Assembly (NCBI GenBank): GCA_033675265.1
Contig: JAUJYZ010000230.1
Span: 62,001 to 126,000, forward strand
DNA from: Actinostola sp. cb2023
Taxonomy: Eukaryota; Cnidaria; Anthozoa; Actiniaria; Actinostolidae
Reading direction: 5' to 3'
Length of the DNA stretch: 64,000 nucleotides
Shown here piece by piece: positions 56,126-64,000 of this stretch. The notes under the pieces were generated by a model. The model did not search any database. It worked only from the letters and a program-made list of their open reading frames with translations, and was not told where the DNA came from. The position numbers and the translations under genes were made by a program. Numbering within the stretch: the first letter of the stretch is position 1; each line of letters begins with the position of its first letter.

Positions 56126-56913
56126 TTGTACATAGCTGACTATCAAGGTCGTATATCATGAGCCGACCATATATCATTAACACTGGCTGTTCACTGTTCA
56201 TTATAAAGGGTATAAAGAACTAGTCAAAGTATGGATAGAAACTATAGTCAATATTGCATGTTGGGAATAAAGTTTACTATCTCATATGAAATGTACACGT
56301 CTACAATATAATTACTTAGATGCTTATGCTGGCAAATAAATATAATTATGTAATGATTGCCAATAGCCAAAAAGAACCATCGCGTAAGATCTTCAAATTT
56401 GGCAGCTGTTCCTTCGTTTTGACATTTTCATGATTCAGCCTCGGTTCCATGTTGCACCAGCGAGAAAAAATATATATTTGATAGAAAACAAAACTATCTA
56501 GAGTTCAGAAACAGTAGTACTCTAGATGACTATAGCAATATGAAAAGGTCAATGTGCAATTCATCTTATCCCTTTAAACTGAAATAGTTCTCAATTGTTT
56601 AGAATATCTTTCACAACTAAGTCACGTGACAAGTGTGTCCTGATCACGAGACACATTTATATTTTATGAACATTCATGTCAATACAGTGGCAATTGCCCA
56701 TGTGCAATGATCTAACTAATTTCCTGCAGTTTCGTGGTCTATTTCCTTGCTTTTATGAATTTTTAAGGTCCAGCCTCGTTTCCATGTTGCAGGAGCGAGA
56801 GTCTGGTAATGGCCGAAGTCCTTAGACAGCAATATATTCTTATTCAGGATAGCCTGCGTTTCAGGACGGCAAGACGAAGATTTTTTTAAAGCTGTTTCCT
56901 GCTTCTACCCAAA
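56126..56913. other. Intergenic, upstream of the BTB-TLDc gene
   Basis: No coding exon or clear repeat pair found. Two 'CCTCGTTTCCATGTTGCA'-like stretches at about 56439 and 56774 are related to each other. The last 100 bp should be the BTB-TLDc promoter/5' UTR. Confidence 0.45.
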
Positions 56914-59057
56914 ATGTTTAGCGAATATCACTTTTTTGCCATCTGCCTCCTGTCTATAATGTCTCAATCTTCAAGCAACAAGGATATTATCCCCAGCGCC
57001 GACGAAGCATTCCAAATAGTTCACGGTAAGGTGAAGGAAATTAATGAGATTCTGAAGACCGAAGCACTTCGTGTTTGCCAAGAGAGGGAAGCGTTCGATT
57101 CTGTGGCCAAGAAGTTAAAGCACGTTCACTTCTCTTCCACCATCAAACTCAACGTTGGCGGTCAAGTCTTCACTACAAGTCTACAAACACTGACTAAAGA
57201 TGCTGGTTCAATGCTTCATGCCATGTTCTCTGGTCGTTTTGACACCAAACCAGCAGAAGATGGCAGCTATTTCATCGACCGAGATGGCACGTGTTTTCGT
57301 TACATCTTGAATTACTTGAGGACTGGCAAGTTAATCCTCCCCGATGACAAGCTGATCCGCAAGGAAGTTCTAGAGGAAGCGACGTTCTACCAAATCCAAG
57401 GGATTCTTGACGAACTCAATCTCGATTTTAATCTAAAGTTCTACGGTGATTCAGCGATTCTGTCACCGGCACAGCGTATCTGGCTTACAGCGATACACGG
57501 GGCTGAAGACCACAAATTCAGCAAATGCATCCTATTGTATCGTGGCTCAAGGGATGGATGGAAGGCCTCAACCTTTCATTCTAACTGTGACTCGTTCAAA
57601 GGGCCAACAATGGTGGTGATCAAAAGCACGGGGGGCTACATCTTTGGTGGATATACAGCACAGTCGTGGGCAGGTACTACAGTTGTTAAAATAGCTATAT
57701 ATATTAAGAGATTACAAATAGATTGAGGGTCTACAGACATAGTTTATTGTTAATTCTGTTGTTCTTTCTAACCGATTCGTCTGAGTGTGTTTCTAAAATG
57801 CCATGCATACATCTTGTAAATAAACAGGTAGATTTAACAAGTAGGGAGATCATTAGTGGTCGAAATCAGGGACACCGCGGAGACGGGAGGCGGGGGATGG
57901 GGCTTTGTCAAGCTTGCTAATCTGTGAAGGGCACTACTAATGTGATCCATGCAGAGCTTCTCCACAGAAGATATTTATGATCTTTAGATGGTTCAATGCT
58001 TTTTTTAAATGAAACCCAGCTAGGCCTCGGAGAATACAACTTGCCTGCACTTTGAATTTTTCTTCTTTGCTGATCTGCAAATCCTTGGGAACTTCAGCTT
58101 TGCTCAGATATGGAAGTAACTTTGATACACATTCTGGTGCCAACAAATAAGCACTTCGCTGCATCTTTTGTGCAATCTTTGACTGATTAAATATATTTGA
58201 TTTTCTTCTATTTTCCTTTTTCTTCTTGTTTTCCTTGCAATCAAAACCAAGTTCCCGGTATCAATCCTCTCACTGGATACATGTAGGTACCGTGAAACAC
58301 CTGATTTTCTTTGGTCAAAGAATGTATTTAGTTTTGAATTTGCTTGACAGAAGCGAAAAACCAAGATCCAGCCGACTGTTTGAATGTCTGAATTCGCATA
58401 ATATTGAGAACCACAGTAATTATGAATACTGCACAGTGTATTGCAAGATTGAAATTTTGTATTCATAAAATATTTTTGGCATTGGGGTAACGTTCGTATG
58501 ACTTGTACTGACAGTGACCGTGACGTCGATTTTCAGTCATACGAATCTGCTCTACATCACTCTACGACTTGGACTTTTGAGGAATTCAGTATATTTTTCA
58601 GAAATATCTCTATAGCTGTATAAAATTATGATATGTAAAGCGCATTGTAGTAACCAAGAACCCCAAATAATCAGTCAATGATGGTTTTGCAGGTGATGGC
58701 GAGTACAAGACAGACAATACAGCCTTCCTATTCAGCCTGGTCAATCATGCTCGTATAACCCCTATACTACAAATGAAAGCTGTCCAGAATCATGGAAATG
58801 CGATATATTGTGACAATAGTTATGGGCCAACGTTTGGAGGCAATCATGATCTACATATTTGCAACAACCCAGCACAGTCCGGTGGCAGTTATACTAATAT
58901 TGGTCATACTTATCAACTTCCCAACGACCAGTCTGCTACAACTCTTCTAACATTGCCAGAAATCAGAGACATTTTGCGTCTACGATTATTTGTGTCAGCG
59001 GAGTTACCCAGAATCAAAAGATTATGCTCAAATTCATGTAAACTATGTGAAATCTGA
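56914..59057 (+). CDS. BTB/POZ (T1-type) and TLDc domain protein, two exons
   Basis: Exon 1 56914-57673, intron with GT..TTTTGCAG, exon 2 58693-59057. Two in-frame ATGs exist, 56914 and 56959; the second (MSQSSSNKD) is the more likely start, since the first adds a hydrophobic leader of doubtful value. A helical stretch is followed by a T1/KCTD-like BTB (IKLNVGGQVFTTSLQTL ... SYFIDRDGTCFRYILNYLR), then a TLDc domain starting about ILSPAQRIWLTAIHG, with LYRGSRDGWKASTFH, GYIFGGYTAQSW and, in exon 2, FGGNHDLHI. BTB-TLDc proteins are abundant in cnidarians; T1 BTB domains oligomerise, and TLDc domains are linked to V-ATPase regulation and oxidation resistance in other proteins. The last 30 residues (LPEIRDILRLRL...) do not look like a TLDc end; a neighbouring frame reads SETFCVYDYLCQRSYPESK, so a one-base break near 58965-58985 is possible. 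Confidence 0.8.
57937..58170 (-). other. Unrecognised open frame in the BTB-TLDc intron
   Basis: A minus-strand frame containing YLLAPECVSKLLPYLSKAE and VPKDLQISKEEKFKV looks protein-like but short, with no clear splice sites. Could be an exon fragment of an inserted gene copy. Not recognised. Confidence 0.25.
58495..58556. repeat. Short inverted repeat
   Basis: GTTCGTATGACTTGTACTGA with complement-like TCAGTCATACGAAT; small MITE-like hairpin in the BTB-TLDc intron. Confidence 0.5.
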
Positions 59058-60225
59058 ATCACAAACTAATAGTGTTAAGCGATCTTGATCATACAGCCTC
59101 TACATTTTAAAATAATTGCAAATTTAGCAAAAAGATACAAAAATGGTATTTACCACAGGAAACCCAAAGTTGAACCCCCTCCCCTCCTATATCTCTCTCC
59201 TATTTCTCGCTTTTTGAGCTAACTCAGCTAACTATCTTAGGGATTCCTGTGTAATCTAACAGGCCAGGCTACTTATGTAAACATGGCGATCCAAATAATC
59301 TTGATAGAAGCGTTTCATCGAGTGAAAAACAACGGTGAAAACAGTATATTTACTCAGTATGCTTCTGTATCGGCGAAAGTGGAATTTAGCTTATCTTTGG
59401 CTGGATTTTGTCATATTAGAAGTGGAATTGATGGCCAAACAAGTGTGATATTCTGTGAGTTTAGATGATATCCTTTCGATCTGGCTATCGGGAAAGTGTG
59501 TACCACGCTCGACGAAGCTGCTACCGGACTCCAACTTTTAGGAATTTACTTAATTTGGCGGCCTTTTACAGTAACAGACAGAGGTAAGATGTTGTTGAGA
59601 GAGCGATTTTTGAAATTGATTTTGTCATACTTTATTTTCGCTTGTTTGTAAGAAGTGTACTCGATTCGAGCACCCAAAACATTAAACTTGTGAATTAGCT
59701 ATCGGGAGTTTGCATCCGAAGTTTAGTTCTTCAGATATTTCTGATTTTCTATGTTTTGCCATACATTTCTACCATTTCTCTTTGATATGTAAATGTACGA
59801 AAAGCTTATGAATAATGAGCTGCGCGACCAGGCATGTCTCTGATTTCTGGGTATGCGGGTGATCAACATTTTCAAGTTTCTGAGATGGAGGTATTTGGAC
59901 TTCAGACGTAGATCAACGTTGCCCACGTATGTAAGACGACAGTATACTATAGCTATCCAGACTGAGCAGTAACTACAAGACACTCTACCAATGCAGTGCT
60001 TTGCTGTAAACAGTTGGAATTTAAAACGAGTGCAAACCATTGGTTACTTCAACCTACACACGTTGAAGTGCATTCCAAAAGAAAGCAAACTATTCATTCT
60101 GTAGATCACTAACTAGACACGTACTTACAGTGCATAGACTATTAGCTCTAATTCCACCCAGTGAATGCATGCAGAATTCCTGGAATTGTCAAACCTACCA
60201 TAGTACGTTGTTAGCCTCTTCCACA
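59058..60225. other. Intergenic, no recognisable gene
   Basis: An ATG frame at 59283-59468 (MAIQIILIEAFHRV) is short and unrecognised. CCACAGGAAACCCAA at about 59153 is another copy of the recurrent motif. Nothing else can be supported. Confidence 0.45.
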
Positions 60226-60369
60226 GGCAACTCCTTTGGGATTGGGATTCCTGTGGTTATAAAGGAGTTCTTTTTTCTCTCTCCCCATTTCCCTCTCTTC
60301 ATCACACAGGAATCCCAATCCCAACAGGAATCCCAATAAAATTCCAATAAAGGAGTTGCCTGTGGAGTG
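60226..60369. mobile_element. Small inverted-repeat element
   Basis: CCACAGGCAACTCCTTTGGG on the left; AAAGGAGTTGCCTGTGGAG on the right. Inner direct repeats of GGAATCCCAATCCCA type. Confidence 0.65.
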
Positions 60370-60417
60370 GACGTTGTGGATGTTTCTAGTAGCTTTCCTC
60401 GACATGTCACTAGCCTA

Positions 60418-60933
60418 AAGGCTCGGAGACACGGTGCAACTATTCTTGCAATGTTGCGCGCAACAGTTGCAGAAGTAGGATCGAGTTCTACTTCTGCAAC
60501 CGTTGCGCGCAACGTTGCATCGTGTGACACCCCAAAAACTCTTGTTGCGCGCAACGTTGCATCGTGTGACACCCCAAAAACTCTTGTTGCGCGCAACGTT
60601 GCATCGTGACACCCCAAAAAACTCTTGTTGCGCGCAACGTTGCATCGTGTGACACACCCAAAAACTCTTGTTGCGCGCAACGTTGCATCGTGTGACACCC
60701 CCAAAAACTCTTGTTGCGCGCAACGTTGCATCGTGTGACACCCCCAAAAACTCTTGGTGCGCGCAACGTTGCATCGTGTGACACCCCCAAAAAACTCTTG
60801 TTGCGCGCAACGTTGCATCGTGTGACACCCCAAAAAACTCTTGTTGCGTGCAACGTTACATCGTGTGACACCCCAAAAAACTCTTGTTGCGCGCAACGTT
60901 GCATGAAAAGTTGCATCGTGTGTCCGGAGCCTT
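60418..60933. mobile_element. TIR element filled with a 42-bp tandem repeat (10 copies)
   Basis: Ends AAGGCTCGGAGACACGGTGC and complement CGTGTGTCCGGAGCCTT. Between them, ten copies of a 42-bp unit containing the palindrome GTTGCGCGCAAC, then GTTGCATCGTGTGACACC and CAAAAACTCTT. The unit shares GTTGCATCGTGTG with the inner end of the right TIR. Open frames on both strands read repeat peptides only. Confidence 0.85.
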
Positions 60934-61171
60934 AACATTGGTGCGTCTTGGCACTACATGCTAATCCGCTAACTGGAGATATTGCTGGTTTGCAAGCAAT
61001 TCCTAGAGATTTAAAGTACTGTACAAAGACGCAGTGGCCATGTTGGAGGTACACACAAATGGAAGTGCAAACGAGTATTAGCAGGAAGTTACTCGAGTCG
61101 TTATGACTGAATTGTCACTGTTTTTTTTAGAAGTCTTACCTTATAGAAATATCTAATGATAAAAACCTTTT

Positions 61172-62845
61172 GATTAAGACCGTCGTTTAGTGGTGTAGCG
61201 CAGGGGGTCTATAGAGTGGTTTTAGTATGGGTGGGAAGGTTACGGTACCGGTGCTGTATTCAGAAAGAGTTGGATTGATTAAGACCGTCGTTTAGTGGTG
61301 TAGCGCAGGGGGTCTATAGAGTCGTTTTAGTATGGGTGGGAAGGTTACGGTACCGGTGCTGTATTCAGAAAGAGTTGGATTGGTTAAGACCGTCGTTTAA
61401 TGGTGTAGCGCAGGGGGTCTATAGAGTCGTTTTAGTATGGGTGGGAAGGTTACGGTACCGGTGCTGTATTCAGAAAGAGTTGGATTGATTAAGACCGTCG
61501 TTTAGTGGTGTAGCGCAGGGGGTCTATAGAGTTGTTTTAGTATGGGTGGGAAGGTTACGGTACCGGTGCTGTATTCAGAAAGAGTTGGATTGATTAAGAC
61601 CATCGTTTAGTGGTGTAGCGCAGGGGGTCTATAGAGTCGCTTTAGTATGGGTGGGAAGGTTACGGTACCGGTGCTGTATTCAGAAAGAGTTGGATTGATT
61701 AAGACCATCGTTTAGTGGTGTAGCGCAGGGGGTCTATAGAGTCGTTTTAGTATGGGTGGGAAGGTTACGGTACCGATGCTGTATTCAGAAAGAGTTGGAT
61801 TGGTTAAGAACGTCGTTTAATGGTGTAGCGCAGGGGGTCTATAGAGTCGTTTTAGTATGGGTGGGAAGGTTACGGTACCGGTGCTGTATTCAGAAAGAGT
61901 TGGATTGGTTAAGACCATCGTTTAGTGGTGTAGCGCAGGGGGTCTATAGAGTCGTTTTAGTATGGGTGGGAAGGTTACGGTACCGATGCTGTATTCAGAA
62001 AGAGTTGGATTGGTTAAGACCGTCGTTTAATGGTGTAGCGCAGGGGGTCTATAGAGTCGTTTTAGTATGGGTGGGAAGGTTACGGTACCGGTGCTGTATT
62101 CAGAAAGAGTTGGATTGATTAAGACCGTCGTTTAGTGGTGTAACGCAGGGGGTCTATAGAGTCGCTTTAGTATGGGTGGGAAGGTTACGGTACCGGTGCT
62201 GTATTCAGAAAGAGTTGGATTGATTAAGACCGTCGTTTAGTGGTGTAGCGCAGGGGGTCTATAGAGTGGTTTTAGTATGGGTGGGAAGGTTACGGTACCG
62301 GTGCTGTATTCAGAAAGAGTTGGATTGATTAAGACCGTCGTTTAGTGGTGTAGCGCAGGGGGTCTATAGAGTCGTTTTAGTATGGGTGGGAAGGTTACGG
62401 TACCGGTGCTGTATTCAGAAAGAGTTGGATTGATTAAGACCGTCGTTTAGTGGTGTAGCGCAGGGGGTCTATAGAGTGGTTTTAGTATGGGTGGGAAGGT
62501 TACGGTACCGGTGCTGTATTCAGAAAGAGTTGGATTGATTAAGACCGTCGTTTAGTGGTGTAGCGCGGGGGGTCTATAGAGTGGTTTTAGTATGGGTGGG
62601 AAGGTTACGGTACCGGTGCTGTATTCAGAAAGAGTTGGATTGGTTAAGACCGTCGTTTAGTGGTGTAGCGCAGGGGGTCTATAGAGTGGTTTTAGTATGG
62701 GTGGGAAGGTTACGGTACCGGTGCTGTATTCAGAAAGAGTTGGATTGGATGAGATGCATCTGCACGCTTTTTGATTGGTTCAGAAAGGAAGCCATTTGAG
62801 TGTCACGGTACCGTAGGCTTCCCACTCAAACGAAAACGACTATAT
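61172..62845. repeat. 105-bp tandem array (15 units) built on a family A TIR-element end
   Basis: Unit starts (GATTAAGAC or GGTTAAGAC) fall every 105 bp from 61172 to 62642. Each unit is 38 bp ending GCGCAGGGGGTC, then TATAGAGTCGTTTTAGTATG (family A-type terminus), GGTGGGAAGG, TTACGGTACCGGTGC and AGAGTTGGATT. After the last unit the sequence continues through TGATTGGTTCAGAAAGG to CCCACTCAAACGAAAACGAC TATAT, the inverted right terminus. Units differ at a few sites only. Confidence 0.93.
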
Positions 62846-62859
62846 CTACGTGAAGTCAA

Positions 62860-63022
62860 AATGCAGACGAACGGAAATTACGAAGATATGAATTTTCAAA
62901 AATCGAAATTTTGTATGAAAACCTTTGTTGGAGGCAAGAGTTGCCTCCAATGCAAGCGTAATTTCCATAGGTTTTCATATAAAATTTCGATTTTTGAAAA
63001 TTCATATCTTCGTAATTTGTGG
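62860..63022. mobile_element. Fold-back element adjoining the 105-bp array
   Basis: GGAAATTACGAAGATATGAA on the left; TTCATATCTTCGTAATTTG on the right; arms of about 60 bp including CAAAAATCGAAATTTTGTAT. Small loop GAGGCAAGAGTTGCCTC is itself a hairpin. Confidence 0.8.
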
Positions 63023-63123
63023 AGCGATCTTTTCCAAACTTCACATTTTTACTAATTTCAACGAGCTCTTTCCAGCTATGATAATCATTTTTTGTCCTAT
63101 GAGTTTTGAAATTACATGATAAA

Positions 63124-63204
63124 CCCTCATTCTCCAGAGAACACCATGTTTACATCACATGGTTTGAAATGGGCAATTTACATACGAAGCTAAAGAGGTC
63201 TATT
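63124..63204. mobile_element. Solo right end of the LAMTOR2-intron composite element
   Basis: ATTCTCCAGAGAACACCATG through CATCACATGGTTTGAAATGG to AGAGGTCTATT matches 37086-37185 closely and defines the shared terminus. No left partner found in the window. Confidence 0.8.
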
Positions 63205-63300
63205 AGTTTCATTTACACGCCATTAATATTTAGATTTCTATGTGTTTTAATACTTCACCGTAGAGTTATTTCAACGGCATTCTATACAGTTTCGAAACCA

Positions 63301-63903
63301 TTACCAAACACCAGATAACGTCAAAACGAAGGAAAACAAATAACAAAATACAAGCATCAGAGATAGAATGATAACATTCTTACAAACTACTCTCATGTTC
63401 TTAGGGAAAATGTACGCGTTGAAAAACAACGTATGGTGAAAGAGAACGTACGAAATGGCTACGTATAAAACAGACGAGAGCATGAAGTTCAACATGGGGT
63501 ACCTAGGAAGATATATCAAAGTTTTTGCGCATTTCCAATCATGTAAATATGAATCTGGGAGAGATACGTCTCGAGTGTGACTTTTCCAAGCCACGCAAAC
63601 AGATTCAAATAAGTGGACCTGAGATACGGGAAAATGTTACGCAACCAGATGTAGATAAGAATTGGGATCCATGACGTGTAGGGGTGAATTCGTATGTACG
63701 TTTCCTTGTCTTCCAGCAGAACGTAATACATCCAAAGTATAAACAATGCTGTACATATCAGGATAGAAGCAGCTTTAAGAAAAGTGGCTATCCGCCTGTC
63801 CTTGCAGGTGTCGTGCTTTTTGTCGAGGTATGCCAGGAATTTCTCCACATATGGGTAGTTGTAGGCGCACAGCATACCCACCCAAGTCGCAAAGTGATCC
63901 ATA
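63301..63903 (-). CDS. Last exon of a second Cas1p/RWA-type gene copy, inverted; one-base frame break
   Basis: On the minus strand, a TTTCTTTCCAG acceptor precedes the exon, which matches the last exon of the gene at 49453-50056 almost base for base to the stop codon TAA (63301-63303). Upstream exons would lie beyond the right edge. A run of five T (63522-63526, A on the coding strand) replaces six A in the other copy (49830-49835), shifting the frame after IYMIGNAQK and giving an immediate stop. Clustered changes occur near the exon start (DHFATW for DHWTTW) and at KETYIRIH for RAIYKKIH. Similarity stops a few bases past the stop codon. It may be a pseudogene copy or an intact gene with a homopolymer error. 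Confidence 0.75.
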
Positions 63904-64000
63904 CTGGAAAGAAAAATCTGTATTGTCTTAATCCTACATTCTGAGTACAAAAGTGTAGCCTGTTCGGCTCCCTTTCCGCCCTACCCGGCCCTATCCTATC
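63904..64000. other. Intron of the second RWA-like copy (minus strand)
   Basis: Follows the acceptor of the exon ending at 63903; no further exon before the right edge. Confidence 0.5.

Noticed and set aside
60504..60900. Possible CRISPR-like array (regular short repeats)
   Set aside because: Repeats are contiguous with no unique spacers, and the genome is eukaryotic.
60195..60938. 247-codon minus-strand frame of repeating CNVARNKSF-like peptide
   Set aside because: Produced by the 42-bp tandem array; a multiple of three keeps the frame open by chance.
61756..62118. Plus-strand frame repeating LVWVGRLRYRCCIQKELDWL
   Set aside because: 105 is a multiple of three, so the satellite reads through; no start context or homology.

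Overview
This is eukaryotic DNA from an intron-rich, AT-leaning metazoan genome. It contains GT-AG introns, split housekeeping genes, tRNA-derived SINEs, a LINE, TTAGGG-bearing satellite DNA and very many fold-back (TIR/MITE-like) elements. The gene set and repeat style fit a cnidarian, most likely an anthozoan such as a stony coral. That assignment is inference; no single diagnostic sequence proves it.

Layout of the host genes. (1) 508-1921 (+): 3' part of an alpha-tubulin gene, with upstream exons off the left edge. (2) 3195-16756 (+): a complete 12-exon p38-pathway MAP2K3/6-type kinase, 348 aa. (3) 18722-20299 (+): an intronless ZAP/PARP12-like CCCH zinc-finger gene, interrupted by one in-frame TAG, with a C-terminal membrane anchor. 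A 1.25-kb fold-back element lies just upstream. (4) 21587-29696 (-): a complete 13-exon DDX5/DDX17 DEAD-box helicase, 662 aa. (5) 32485-39381 (-): LAMTOR2 (Ragulator), 4 exons, 127 aa, whose third intron carries a 3.9-kb nest of repeats. (6) 39746-43076 (+): NOL12/RRP17-like nucleolar protein, 6 exons, 186 aa, divergent from LAMTOR2 across 364 bp. (7) 46004-50056 (+): a Cas1p/RWA-type polytopic O-acetyltransferase. Its last exon is duplicated in inverse orientation at 63301-63903, where a second copy runs off the right edge. (8) 51850-56125 (+): a decayed, intronless copy of an orphan multi-copy gene family with FEN/PIN-nuclease-like motifs and a Cys-rich tail. (9) 56914-59057 (+): a BTB(T1)-TLDc protein in two exons.

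Most other sequence is mobile-element debris. More than thirty inverted-repeat elements can be folded by eye. Several were hit by later insertions; the clearest is at 4211-5606, where the inner element has a 9-bp target duplication. Four sites combine inverted repeats with tandem arrays: 10377-12832, 33325-37185, 60418-60933 and 61172-62845. This suggests that TIR elements seed satellites in this genome. In the last array the 105-bp unit contains flanking DNA as well as element end, so the duplication crossed an insertion boundary.

The genes are unrelated housekeeping and signalling genes rather than a pathway cluster. The LAMTOR2/NOL12 pair probably shares a bidirectional promoter. The parts most worth follow-up are the membrane-anchored ZAP-like protein with its stop codon, the RWA-like acetyltransferase pair whose exon is almost identical while its flanks are not, the FEN/PIN-like orphan family, and the satellite-carrying TIR elements. 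Several single-base frame breaks between 46 and 64 kb may be assembly indels and should be checked before calling pseudogenes.
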